Source: Dyadobacter sp. LHD-138 (GTDB lineage: Bacteria; Bacteroidota; Bacteroidia; Cytophagales; Spirosomataceae). Taken from it: a DNA stretch of 63,326 bases. Made by a program: the position numbers and the translations under genes. Of this stretch, positions 1 through 8,502 are shown piece by piece. The notes beneath the pieces are model-generated. The model was not told the DNA's origin. It ran no database searches and saw nothing but the letters and a program-made list of their open reading frames with translations. The stretch is taken from NCBI RefSeq assembly GCF_030929615.1, contig NZ_JAVFVU010000042.1, positions 1 to 63,326 on the forward strand. The letters run 5' to 3'. Numbering within the stretch: the stretch's first letter is position 1; each line of letters starts with the position of its first letter.

Positions 1-186
1 TGGTGATGGGTTCGTTTCAGAACCGTAGTTGTAATCTTTGTCTTTGTATGGCTTTGAGCTTGCAACAGCCGTTTGTTCATTGCCGCCTTTTGTGACGTTG
101 GGCGGGACTTTTTCCCAGGAAGATTGACCAAAACAATCGAAATAGCTCGCCAAAGCAATGGCAAGTGTGAACAAACAATTCTTCAT
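1..186 (-). CDS. Partial secreted protein, N-terminal 62 residues
   Basis: The reading frame starts with ATG at 186 on the minus strand and stays open to the left edge of the window, so only the first 62 residues are present. The start region (MKNCLFTLAIALASYFDCFG followed by Q) has a short basic end, a hydrophobic core and a Gly-Gln junction, which looks like a Sec signal peptide of the Bacteroidota type. The remainder is hydrophilic and rich in Lys, Ser and Asn. No family is recognisable from this fragment. It is most likely periplasmic or exported; function unknown. Confidence 0.6.
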   Translation of the reverse strand, partial: MKNCLFTLAIALASYFDCFGQSSWEKVPPNVTKGGNEQTAVASSKPYKDKDYNYGSETNPSP

Positions 187-862
187 AAAATTATATTGAT
201 AGGTGAGTATAAGGGTCGTGAAAGATTCTGTGACAGAATTTCGCCATAAACTGAGTATGATATTTGCGCAGAGCTGACTTTAAATTAATTACTCAGGATT
301 TTAACAAGCCGGTGATATAACCGTATGCGCGTACGATTTGGTAGATAAAGTAAATTGTAAGGATGTAAAGTGATGCATGCCATAGCGTAAAATTGAAAGA
401 GGGTATAGAATATGAAGAAGTCAGACCTTCAGACTTTGGTTTTGTATGAAAGTCACAATGGAATACGAATTTATTCTTCGGCACAAAAAACTATGTCTTA
501 TTGAAAAATAAAGTAATTCTACATTGTAACTTTTGTAAACATAAAAACAATTGATGTAAATATATTTATCCAGAGGTTACTAACTTATTTAACGGTAAGC
601 AATCAATCCTCAATGAGTAAGTAATGGTGACATCCATTAAAGCTATGCTCCCATTTACCGTTAAGAAAACGTCTTCTAAGAGCAACCATTATGGGAGGAA
701 TTAGCCATTACAACTAAGCTAACACGTTCATGAGTGTATTTACACGTATGAATTGGGAGAAGGAAAAATCGTGTCGGTTAATTCTCCTGTGACTGTAGGG
801 AGGAAAATAAACAGATATGGTTATTACCAGACTGTAGTTTTTTTCGGACTGATCCCTCTTTT
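187..862. other. Long stretch with no convincing gene
   Basis: About 680 bases between the partial secreted protein and a short direct repeat. It is AT-rich with many stops. A 63-codon minus-strand frame at 293-484 encodes a peptide with one hydrophobic stretch near its C-terminus, but it has no clear ribosome binding site and no family I recognise, so I do not call it a gene. No RNA gene or long repeat is visible. Confidence 0.5.
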
Positions 863-882
863 TGTTGTACCTATGTTGTACC
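863..882. repeat. Two 9-bp direct repeats, 11 bp apart
   Basis: The nonamer TGTTGTACC occurs at 863-871 and again at 874-882, immediately beyond the terminator hairpin at the 3' side of tRNA-Phe. Its position beside a tRNA gene would suit a relic attachment site, but no integrase gene is present in the window; that reading is only an inference. Confidence 0.35.
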
Positions 883-891
883 AAACAAAAC

Positions 892-920
892 AGCCGTTAC
901 GAATTTTCATCGTAACGGCT
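892..920 (-). terminator. Terminator of the tRNA-Phe transcript
   Basis: A perfect 10-bp stem (AGCCGTTACG / CGTAACGGCT) with a 9-nt loop lies 11 bases past the tRNA 3' end. On the minus strand it is followed by the T-rich run GTTTTGTTTGG, as expected for intrinsic termination of the tRNA transcript. Confidence 0.75.
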
Positions 921-931
921 TGATTTTGTTG

Positions 932-1004
932 TGGTGATGGACGGAATCGAACCGCCGACACAAGGATTTTCAGTCCTTTGCTCTACCGACTGAGCTACAT
1001 CACC
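932..1004 (-). tRNA. tRNA-Phe (anticodon GAA)
   Basis: The minus strand folds as a 73-nt tRNA. The acceptor arms GGTGATG and CATCACC are at 1004-998 and 939-933, with discriminator A at 932. The D-arm contains GCTCAGTCGGTAGAGC, the anticodon arm AAGGACTGAAAATCCTT gives anticodon GAA, and the T-loop contains TTCGATT. The CCA end is not encoded (CAA follows the discriminator), so it must be added by tRNA nucleotidyltransferase. It stands alone with its own promoter and terminator. Confidence 0.97.
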
Positions 1005-1029
1005 AGCTCAATTCGTTCCCTTTGGGACT

Positions 1030-1061
1030 GCAAAGGTAGAATTACGATTTTACTTTCCAAA
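1030..1061 (-). promoter_or_regulatory. Bacteroidota-type promoter of tRNA-Phe
   Basis: On the minus strand TTTG (1061-1058) is followed after exactly 19 bases by TACCTTTGC (1038-1030). This matches the Bacteroidota sigma-ABfr consensus TTTG-N19-TAnnTTTG. It lies 26 bases before the tRNA 5' end. Confidence 0.75.
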
Positions 1062-1269
1062 TTATTCAGACAAAAAATTTTCAATTTTTTTTGCCGATAT
1101 TCCAAAATATTAACTTAGTCTACTGATTTACTAACACTTAACGGTTGGCAAAAAAAATAATTTATTTTAAAAAAGTTGAAGCTAGATACATTTTTACCAT
1201 ATTTGCTTATGGTATGCTTGCATACTAATTAATGAATTATTTCTTTTCCGGTTCACAAAGCGAATTTAT

Positions 1270-2616
1270 ATGGCCATAATCCAGCAAATCATTTTTCTAG
1301 CTGTCCTTGGAACAGTTGGCGGGCTTGTTTTCAAGCGTGCCAGTCTGATACGGAATACCATATTACTCGGCCGTGATGAAGACCGTACCGATCAGCCGGG
1401 ATTGCGGTTCGCAACCATGGCCAGAATCGCCTTTGGACAAAAGAAAATGTTTGACCGGCCCCTTATCGGTGTGATGCATTTTGTGGTTTACGCCGGTTTT
1501 TTGCTGATCAATATGGAAGTACTTGAAATTGTACTGGACGGAATTTTAGGACAGCACAGGCTTTTCGCACCTTTTCTGGGATCATTTTATACTTTTTTAA
1601 TCGGTTTTTTTGAGTTTCTCGCCGTTGGTGTATTAATCACCTGCTCCATTTTTCTACTACGCAGGGCTGTTGTTAAAGTGGAAAGACTTCAGCCATCCCG
1701 CCACAGAGAAATGAATGGCTGGCCTGAGCTGGACGGCAAAATTATCCTGCTTTTCGAAATCGTGCTGATGGTCGCGATCCTGACCATGAATGCTGCCGAT
1801 ACCGTGTTACAGGAAATGGGAAGTACGCACTACACCCCAACCGGAAATTTCGCTTTCAGCCAGTTTCTTAAACCGCTTTTTGCCGGCTGGAATGAAACTT
1901 CCCTGATCATCTACGAACGTTTTGCCTGGTGGTTTCACATCCTTGGCATTTTCACGTTCGCTGTTTACGTCACTTATTCAAAACATTTACACATCGCCCT
2001 GGCTTTCCTCAATACCTATTTTTCCCGTCTTACCCCCAAAGGTGAAATGAATAACATGCCCGATATCACCAAAGAGGTAAAAATCATGCTGGGTCTCACC
2101 ACACCGGATGCAACGACAGGAGCCGAAAATGCAATTCCTGAGCGCTTTGGCGCCAGGGATGTGCCGGATTTAAGCTGGAAAAACCTGATGGATGCCTATT
2201 CCTGCACGGAATGCGGCCGGTGTACCTCCGCTTGTCCTGCGAACCTAACGGGCAAAAACTTATCGCCCCGAAAAATTATGATGGATACCCGTGACCGATT
2301 AGAAGACATTGGAAGGATTATGCAGGCCAATGATGGAAAATTTGTTGACGATGGAAAAAATCTGATGGGCGACTATATCAGCAACGAGGAAATCCTCGCT
2401 TGTACCACCTGTAACGCCTGTGTACAGGAATGCCCGATTCTGATCAACCCGCTGGATATCATTCTCCAATTACGCCGGTATAAGGTCATGGATGAAGCCC
2501 AGGCCCCCGGTTCCTGGAATGCTATGTTCCAGAATCTGGATACGAATCAGGCTCCGTGGAAATTCTCTCCGGGAGATCGTTTTAACTGGGCTGACAATTT
2601 AAAAAATGGGAGTTAA
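1270..2616 (+). CDS. Membrane-bound (Fe-S) oxidoreductase, HdrC-like with nitrate-reductase-gamma-like membrane domain
   Basis: This 448-residue protein has an N-terminal membrane domain of about five helices (near residues 4-20, 68-90, 105-130, 157-175 and 215-235) and a cytoplasmic C-terminal domain with two [4Fe-4S] motifs. These are CTECGRCTSACP starting at Cys312 and CTTCNACVQECP starting at Cys378. This is the arrangement of heterodisulfide-reductase C-like subunits fused to a cytochrome b-like anchor. The next gene, 56 bases downstream, supplies the HdrB/CCG-type partner, so the two probably form a membrane complex passing electrons between the quinone pool and an unidentified donor. 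The substrate cannot be read from the sequence. The start ATG at 1270 fits the family N-terminus. Confidence 0.88.
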   Translation: MAIIQQIIFLAVLGTVGGLVFKRASLIRNTILLGRDEDRTDQPGLRFATMARIAFGQKKMFDRPLIGVMHFVVYAGFLLINMEVLEIVLDGILGQHRLFAPFLGSFYTFLIGFFEFLAVGVLITCSIFLLRRAVVKVERLQPSRHREMNGWPELDGKIILLFEIVLMVAILTMNAADTVLQEMGSTHYTPTGNFAFSQFLKPLFAGWNETSLIIYERFAWWFHILGIFTFAVYVTYSKHLHIALAFLNTYFSRLTPKGEMNNMPDITKEVKIMLGLTTPDATTGAENAIPERFGARDVPDLSWKNLMDAYSCTECGRCTSACPANLTGKNLSPRKIMMDTRDRLEDIGRIMQANDGKFVDDGKNLMGDYISNEEILACTTCNACVQECPILINPLDIILQLRRYKVMDEAQAPGSWNAMFQNLDTNQAPWKFSPGDRFNWADNLKNGS

Positions 2617-2672
2617 CGGTATTATTAACGTAATTTCTTCCCAATTTACCCGTCTGTAATGATCTGAAACAC

Positions 2673-3470
2673 ATGAGCGAAATAACCTATAAAGTGCCAA
2701 CAATGGCTGAAATGGCAGCCAACAACGAAACACCGGAGGTACTCTTCTGGGTAGGTTGTGCCGGCTCGTTTGACGACCGGTACAAAAAAGTGACTGTCGC
2801 TTTCGTGAAAATATTAAATAAGGCGGGTGTAAAATTTGCCGTTTTGGGGACCGAGGAAAGCTGCACCGGCGATCCGGCCCGCCGTGCTGGCAATGAATTT
2901 ACGTTTCAAATGCTTGCCATGTCCAATATTCAGGTTCTAGATATGTATGGCGTCAAAAAAATTGTTACCGCATGTCCCCATTGTTTTAACACCCTGAAAA
3001 ATGAGTATCCGGAACTGGGTGGAAACTATGACGTACTGCATCACTCGGAATATTTACAGCAACTGATCAATGAAGGCCGTGTACGGATTGAAGGAGGAGA
3101 AACCTTCAAGGGCCGTAAAATCACCTTCCATGATTCCTGTTATCTGGGAAGGGCCAACGGCATTTACGAAGCACCACGGCACGTTTTGGAAGCGTTGGAT
3201 GCAGATCTGGTCGAAATGAAACGCTGTAAAACAAAAGGACTTTGCTGCGGCGCCGGTGGCGGACAAATGTTTAAAGAACCTGAACCCGGGAAAAAAGATA
3301 TCAACATCGAACGCATCGAAGAAGCCATAGAAACCGGTGCCACCACCATTGCGGTAGCCTGCCCGTTTTGCATGGTAATGATGACCGACGGCGTTAAAAA
3401 CAAGGAAAAGGAAGATACCGTTAAGGTCTTCGACCTTGCCGAACTGATTGCCCAGGCGGAAGGATTATAA
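2673..3470 (+). CDS. CCG-domain (Fe-S)-binding protein, HdrB/LutA/GlpC-like
   Basis: A 265-residue soluble protein with two cysteine-rich CCG domains. Visible elements are WVGCAGSFDDR near residue 27, TACPHCFNTLK near 108, HDSCYLGR near 161, CCGAGGGQMF near 197 and ACPFCMVMM near 235. In heterodisulfide reductase HdrB and lactate-oxidation protein LutA such domains hold an unusual iron-sulfur centre or zinc. The gene follows the membrane Fe-S gene closely on the same strand, so they are very likely co-transcribed and form one oxidoreductase. The donor and acceptor are unknown. Length is normal for the family. Confidence 0.88.
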   Translation: MSEITYKVPTMAEMAANNETPEVLFWVGCAGSFDDRYKKVTVAFVKILNKAGVKFAVLGTEESCTGDPARRAGNEFTFQMLAMSNIQVLDMYGVKKIVTACPHCFNTLKNEYPELGGNYDVLHHSEYLQQLINEGRVRIEGGETFKGRKITFHDSCYLGRANGIYEAPRHVLEALDADLVEMKRCKTKGLCCGAGGGQMFKEPEPGKKDINIERIEEAIETGATTIAVACPFCMVMMTDGVKNKEKEDTVKVFDLAELIAQAEGL

Positions 3471-3473
3471 ATT

Positions 3474-6368
3474 TTATTTTTTGAAACTTAACAAATAACC
3501 GGTTATATCCGCCAGCGCCTGTTCATCAAGGCCCAGGTTTGTCGGCTCAGGCATAAAAGAATTCGGCAATTTCTCCCGTGTTTTAATGTCTGAGGCTTTG
3601 ATCACATGTTTCATGCCCGTTCCATCTTTGAGCACGACATTATTTCCGTCACTCAATAAAAAACCGAAAAAAGATTCGCCTTTTTTAGTCGTGATGGAAT
3701 ACGCCTCATAGCCAAAAACAATGCTGGCGGAAGGATTTATGATCGCATCAAGCAGAGACGTTTTATCAAACTTTTCATGAATTGCAGTAAGATCCGGACC
3801 AATTTCCCCTCCGCTTTCACCATGCCGGTGGCAAGCTGCACAATTTGTCCTGAATAATTTGCTCCCGTTGTCCTTGCTCGCAGACATTCGGTTTATGAAA
3901 TCCACCTTCATCACTTTGCCGTTTCTCGGAAAAAACTGGCTTCCAACGGTGCGCACATTCTGATTGGGATTTTTAAAGATCAGATCACTGACAGATTTCG
4001 CGATGGTGTCAGCTAATTTCCCCTGCACTCTCATTTCAATCAGCATATCGCCACCGACCGGATCCATCGCCATTTGTTTTGCAGCAGAAATTCTTGAAGA
4101 TAAAGGCTGATTATTATCTGAAAGGTTCTTTTTCAATGATAACATTTTTTGGTTGACCGGTGCCGCTGGATGCCCTTCCAGTTTTTTCCAATCCATCAAA
4201 TCGGCCCAATCATTGGTTTTCCTGAAATTCAGCCACCATAAGGCTGTTGACGAAACATCGGGAAGTTTTGATTTTGACAATTCCATCATCGCCATCGCCG
4301 CCTTTTTATCATGGATAAAGGCAATAGCGGTCAAAGCCTTTTTACGTTCTGACTGGGCCAAAACAGCGGCTCCCGCCCTTATTTTTAAATCACTCAGCGC
4401 TGATAAAGGATGTAAACGCCAGGCAACGTTCGCGTGCTGTGCCGTCCAGGTTTTAGCTTCCCCAGGATAAATCTCTTTAACCATCGCGTAAACCTGCTCT
4501 TCCTTCCCTTCGGAAGTGCTGCCAATCGTTTCCAAAAGCCATGGATCTTTCCCATCGTAATGTTTAAGCAGCATCCGGATTATCTCTTTTGACGATGCAA
4601 GCGGAAGATCTCTCAGGGAGACGGCCACTTCGGCACGCACTGCCGGATCAGGATCGGCAGCAAGCTGTTTTGCATAAGATAGCATATCGGGATTAACCAC
4701 CCGCAAAGCCCGGTAAGCATTCAGCCGCGCCAAAGCATGCGGACTCGCTAATAACTTTTCAACTTCTGCTTTTCCTTTCTCGCCCAGCTGTGCCAATAAC
4801 CAAACGGCTCTTGCCGCATGGTACGGATTTTCTGATTTTAAAAGTGATTTAACCGGCTCAATGGCTGTCTCACCACGTTTTTTCAACGCATCGAAAGCAA
4901 CCGCACGCACGTTAATGGCTGGATTTTTTAAGACTTCAATTAATCCCTCCATAGTGGCGAAATCAAGTTTCGGTGAAGTCAGCTTTTTGTTTTTAGGCGC
5001 AATACGAAAAATCTTGCCATAACCCTTTTTGTCTTTCATGGCATGCCCTCCAACGATGGGATCGTACCAGTCCGCTACATACAAAGCCCCATCGGTACCT
5101 GCAACAATATCCGAGGGACGAAACCATTTCCGGGTATCCGTGTCCGTTTCAAACCACTCATAGCGTTCTGAAGCCTGAGGGAATGAGCTGATAAGGTCCT
5201 TTCGCTTCAGATCAAAACCTGCGCCGTTTTTTACAGGCTGATAGGAGAAAATCACATTTCGTCCGGCTTCACAGCTTAGCAAGGTGCCCCTATATTTTGC
5301 TCCCAGTGCATCGCCCTCATAAAACATAATGCCCGTTGGCGATCCCGCTCCCGTGTTATCGCCCGCCGGCATTACACCAGGGTCTTCCTGATGCCAGTGC
5401 GCCGTAAAAATATCCTGTCCAGGGCGACGGTCCGCCTGCCAGTATCTGGTTCCGTCCGATGAAAAATATCCCGCATTTCCATTTTCAGGCAGATACGAAG
5501 TACGACACGTGATCACCTGGTCGTCATTATCATTTTGCCAGCGGTTGCCATAGCTATCCATGCAAACTTCATAGCTATTCCTGAAATTATGCCCCATGAC
5601 CTTCAAACCTGTACCGTCAGGATTGATTCTTAAAGACAGGCCACCTACCCAAACACGGCCATCATCCGACTTCATGTTTCCCTCGTTCTTTTTATTATAG
5701 GGTGTTCCGCCGGTATACAAGCTTCCGCTTCGAAGCGTCCAGCCACTTTTATCTTTTACCACATGCGGACCGGCATTTCCCGTATTAAAATACCACAAAC
5801 CATCCGGCCCGGCTATCATCGAATGCAGGGAATGGTCGTGATCGAAACCGCCAAAACCAGTCAGGAAAACTTCCCTCCTGTCCGGTTTATCATCACCATT
5901 ATTATCTGTATAAATCAGTAAATTGGGTGCACAGGAAACGATAACTTTGTTGCCAATAACCGCAATTCCCAGAGGCGCCGTCAGCAACGTGTCCTCCACA
6001 AATACTTTTGAACGATCCGCTTTCCCGTCCCCATCGCTGTCTTCCAGAATCACTACGCGATCTCCCTTTTGCTTGTGTGACAACCGCTCTGCCGGTTTGG
6101 TATTGAAGTCACGATAATTGACCGCTTCCGTAATCCAGATCCTCCCCTTCGCATCCACATCAAGGTTTGTCGGGTTATTAAACATAGGTGCTTCCGCCCA
6201 AAGCGTAGCTTCCAGATCGTCGGGTGTGTACAGTTTTGATGTGTCGCCTGCTTCTTGCAGACCATGAATGATATCATCCGAAAGGCGGATTTCTTTTGTT
6301 TGCGGTAAGGCAAGGAAAATACTAAACAGCAGCGCTGAAAAGCTCAGAAAAGTAAAAGTCGGTCTCAT
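3474..6368 (-). CDS. PVC-type CxxCH cytochrome / membrane-bound dehydrogenase-like protein with HEAT-like repeats
   Basis: The 964-residue protein starts with a signal peptide (about residues 1-23). Next comes a beta-propeller-like sugar-dehydrogenase domain (about 50-470) containing two Ca-binding-like loops, DSDGDGKAD and DNNGDDKPD. An alpha-helical repeat region rich in Ala/Leu (about 480-800) resembles HEAT repeats, and a C-terminal cytochrome c-like domain has the heme motif CAACH at 843-847 followed by GPDLT. This order is typical of the PVC-type heme-binding dehydrogenase family common in Planctomycetes and Cytophagales. It is probably periplasmic and oxidises a sugar-like substrate. 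It lies 32 bases downstream of the isomerase-like gene and probably shares its transcript. Substrate unknown. Confidence 0.88.
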   Translation of the reverse strand: MRPTFTFLSFSALLFSIFLALPQTKEIRLSDDIIHGLQEAGDTSKLYTPDDLEATLWAEAPMFNNPTNLDVDAKGRIWITEAVNYRDFNTKPAERLSHKQKGDRVVILEDSDGDGKADRSKVFVEDTLLTAPLGIAVIGNKVIVSCAPNLLIYTDNNGDDKPDRREVFLTGFGGFDHDHSLHSMIAGPDGLWYFNTGNAGPHVVKDKSGWTLRSGSLYTGGTPYNKKNEGNMKSDDGRVWVGGLSLRINPDGTGLKVMGHNFRNSYEVCMDSYGNRWQNDNDDQVITCRTSYLPENGNAGYFSSDGTRYWQADRRPGQDIFTAHWHQEDPGVMPAGDNTGAGSPTGIMFYEGDALGAKYRGTLLSCEAGRNVIFSYQPVKNGAGFDLKRKDLISSFPQASERYEWFETDTDTRKWFRPSDIVAGTDGALYVADWYDPIVGGHAMKDKKGYGKIFRIAPKNKKLTSPKLDFATMEGLIEVLKNPAINVRAVAFDALKKRGETAIEPVKSLLKSENPYHAARAVWLLAQLGEKGKAEVEKLLASPHALARLNAYRALRVVNPDMLSYAKQLAADPDPAVRAEVAVSLRDLPLASSKEIIRMLLKHYDGKDPWLLETIGSTSEGKEEQVYAMVKEIYPGEAKTWTAQHANVAWRLHPLSALSDLKIRAGAAVLAQSERKKALTAIAFIHDKKAAMAMMELSKSKLPDVSSTALWWLNFRKTNDWADLMDWKKLEGHPAAPVNQKMLSLKKNLSDNNQPLSSRISAAKQMAMDPVGGDMLIEMRVQGKLADTIAKSVSDLIFKNPNQNVRTVGSQFFPRNGKVMKVDFINRMSASKDNGSKLFRTNCAACHRHGESGGEIGPDLTAIHEKFDKTSLLDAIINPSASIVFGYEAYSITTKKGESFFGFLLSDGNNVVLKDGTGMKHVIKASDIKTREKLPNSFMPEPTNLGLDEQALADITGYLLSFKK

Positions 6369-6400
6369 ATTTCAGTCAAAAAATAGTCTCGATTTTAGTA

Positions 6401-7252
6401 TCAGAATTGAAATAAACGGTTCAAATAGGCACGGTTATGACGATAACATGCAACAATATCAACCCCTTTCGGACTTGCCCATTCAATCTGCATCCAGCCT
6501 TCATACCCTATATCTTTCACAGCTTTGGCAATATCCGGCCAGTTCAGTGTCCCCTCCCCCAGCCTCTGACCGTTTTCCTTCATATGAAGCTCACAAATCC
6601 GGTCTTTTCCCAATATTTTTAATTCTTTAAAAACATCATTGCCTGCATCTGTTGCATTTCTAAAATCATAATACACTTGTACAGATTTTGATCCGACTTG
6701 CTCAATAATATTGAGATGTTCCTCAGCAGTCAGATAAGATTCTATTCCCAGTGTTATCCCCGCCTTTTCAGCATGTGGAGCCACTTTTTTCAACCGCTCA
6801 ATCACCATTTTCTGACCTGCAGTATCATTCCTCAAATCACCCTCTGAGAAAAAAGCCAGCAAAATGACCCTGGCTCCCAATTCTTTTGCAGCATCCACAC
6901 TGTTCCAGACCCATTCTTCCGTACGCGCATCCGATTTGTAAGGTACCCGGTTCAGTTCACCAATGGCCAGGCTTGATATTTTAACACCTGAATTTTTTGA
7001 AGCATCCCGAATGAGTTCAAGCGTCTTCGGATCAGACAAACCCCCAGGATCTTTTCCCGTATTATAGCTAACCTGAACGCCCTGTAAGCCAATTTTTTTG
7101 GCTACATCAAAAGCTTCGGGAGATAATGTTTTACCAAGAGACCAGTCGCAGGCTCCAAGCTGATAAGAAGATTTCAAGGAATGATTATCGTCCATTCCGG
7201 CGACCACGCCAAATAATAATGCCGATTTCTTAATTGCCTGCCGTCGGTTCAT
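6401..7252 (-). CDS. Sugar phosphate isomerase/epimerase family protein (xylose isomerase-like TIM barrel)
   Basis: A 283-residue protein with the AP-endonuclease-2/xylose-isomerase-like fold. Characteristic stretches are KIGLQGVQVSYN, GIESYLTAEEHLNII, VYYDFRNATDAG, ELHMKENGQRLGEG and GYEGWMQIEWA, the last of which carries a likely metal-binding Glu. The N-terminus MNRRQAIKKSALLFGVVAG resembles a twin-arginine signal, so the enzyme is probably exported. It is first in a likely operon with the PVC-type cytochrome protein, which suggests periplasmic sugar or cyclitol conversion. The exact reaction cannot be assigned. Confidence 0.87.
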   Translation of the reverse strand: MNRRQAIKKSALLFGVVAGMDDNHSLKSSYQLGACDWSLGKTLSPEAFDVAKKIGLQGVQVSYNTGKDPGGLSDPKTLELIRDASKNSGVKISSLAIGELNRVPYKSDARTEEWVWNSVDAAKELGARVILLAFFSEGDLRNDTAGQKMVIERLKKVAPHAEKAGITLGIESYLTAEEHLNIIEQVGSKSVQVYYDFRNATDAGNDVFKELKILGKDRICELHMKENGQRLGEGTLNWPDIAKAVKDIGYEGWMQIEWASPKGVDIVACYRHNRAYLNRLFQF

Positions 7253-7435
7253 CTTATTTATTTGTTTTTCTCAAAAAAGAAAGAAACCTTGTATTATACT
7301 GTTGCCCTAATCAATCAAATCCTATTTATACTTTTAAAAACCGCATTTTTAGATAACGAACTTAGTTTTGACAAGGCTTGTTTTGATTGCTGAGACGACA
7401 ACCAATATTTACAACTATTAACCCAGGCTTACCCA

Positions 7436-7936
7436 ATGTATATCCCGTTTAATGAAATTGATTTATCTGCCCGCGTTTGGATTTATCAGGCCAATAGAAA
7501 ATTTACAGACGAAGAGGTAGGAATCCTTACTGAAACTTTGAAAGCCGCATTGGAAGGCTGGGAGGCACATGGCCATCCGCTTACGGCATCAGGAAAGATT
7601 TTCGAACATCGTTTTGTCGTGATCGCCGTGGACGAAACCAAAGAATTGCCCAGCGGCTGTTCGATTGACAAATCGGTTCACTGGTTACAGCAAATCGGAA
7701 GCCAGTTAAATATCGATTTTTTTGACCGTTCCCTGGCCTATCTGGATGATAATAATAACGTTGAAACCATTCCGGTGCCCAAAATCAAGCAGGCTGTAAC
7801 GGATCAGATCATCACACCGTTTACAACCGTTTTCGATAATCAGGTCAACAACAAGGCACAATGGATGAAACGCTGGAAAATACCGGCATCTAATTCATGG
7901 CTTAGCCGCTATTTTTCGGCGCAAACCGCATCATAG
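7436..7936 (+). CDS. Conserved hypothetical protein (166 aa)
   Basis: A soluble, acidic protein with a compact alpha/beta look, no signal peptide and no membrane helix. The type recurs in Bacteroidota and is sometimes labelled 'ABC transporter ATPase', but I see no Walker A or B motif here, so that label is not supported. Notable segments are FEHRFVVIAVDE (about 61-72) and a polar stretch LDDNNNVETIPVP. It is followed after 54 bases by gldH on the same strand, although gldH has its own good promoter inside that gap. Function unknown. Confidence 0.75.
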   Translation: MYIPFNEIDLSARVWIYQANRKFTDEEVGILTETLKAALEGWEAHGHPLTASGKIFEHRFVVIAVDETKELPSGCSIDKSVHWLQQIGSQLNIDFFDRSLAYLDDNNNVETIPVPKIKQAVTDQIITPFTTVFDNQVNNKAQWMKRWKIPASNSWLSRYFSAQTAS

Positions 7937-7937
7937 T

Positions 7938-7969
7938 TTTGAAAGGTTTCGCTGGCAGCTTAGCTTTGC
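7938..7969 (+). promoter_or_regulatory. Promoter of gldH
   Basis: TTTG at 7938-7941, a 19-base spacer, then TAGCTTTGC at 7961-7969. This is a full match to the Bacteroidota consensus, 22 bases before the gldH ATG. Confidence 0.7.
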
Positions 7970-7990
7970 AAACTACTTACTGATACCTGC

Positions 7991-8464
7991 ATGAAAAGAT
8001 TTGGAATGTTTGCCGCGCTTTGTCTTGGAATTTTACTGACGGGATGCGACAAAAGTGTTGTTTACAAAGCTTACGAAGATATTGACGACGGGCAGTGGTT
8101 CATCAAAAATACACCTTCCTTCAAGGTAGAAATTACGGATACCACCCAGCTTTATAACGTGTTTTACCTCGTTCGGAATACGTTGCAGTATCCTTACTAT
8201 AATTTATATCTGACGCGCAAAATTACGGCTCCGGACAGTTCGGTGTCCACCAATATGGAAGAAGTATTTCTTTCCAATGAGATTACCGGCAAGCCGTTTG
8301 GCAAAGGTTTGGGCGATTTATTTGATCATAAAATACCTTTCCTGACAAACCATAAATTCCCAAGGTCGGGCACTTATACTTTTACACTTTCCCAGTCGAT
8401 GCGGCAAAATCCTTTGCCTTTTGTCATGGGCATAGGTATCAGTGTTGAAAAGGTCGAAAAGTAA
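7991..8464 (+). CDS. gldH: Gliding motility lipoprotein GldH
   Basis: A 157-residue protein with a lipoprotein signal peptide ending in the lipobox LLTGC, lipidated Cys19. The following sequence DKSVVYKAYEDIDDGQWF and the later LYNVFYLVRNTLQYPYYNL and GKGLGDLFDHKIPF are characteristic of GldH. GldH is one of the lipoproteins needed for gliding and chitin use in Flavobacterium johnsoniae; its precise role in the gliding/T9SS apparatus is not settled. The gene has its own promoter and ends at a bidirectional terminator. Confidence 0.93.
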   Translation: MKRFGMFAALCLGILLTGCDKSVVYKAYEDIDDGQWFIKNTPSFKVEITDTTQLYNVFYLVRNTLQYPYYNLYLTRKITAPDSSVSTNMEEVFLSNEITGKPFGKGLGDLFDHKIPFLTNHKFPRSGTYTFTLSQSMRQNPLPFVMGIGISVEKVEK

Positions 8465-8502
8465 CAAAAAAGGATTCCCGGTTAGGAGAATCCTTTTTTG
8501 TT
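8463..8502. terminator. Bidirectional terminator between gldH and the AI-2E permease gene
   Basis: A 15-bp perfect stem (8463-8477 with 8488-8502) and a 10-nt loop. The arms carry A6 and T6 tracts, so it can end transcription from both convergent genes. It overlaps both stop codons. Confidence 0.85.

Noticed and set aside
293..484. 63-codon minus-strand frame with one hydrophobic stretch
   Set aside because: No ribosome binding site, no recognisable family and no operon context; more likely chance in AT-rich DNA.
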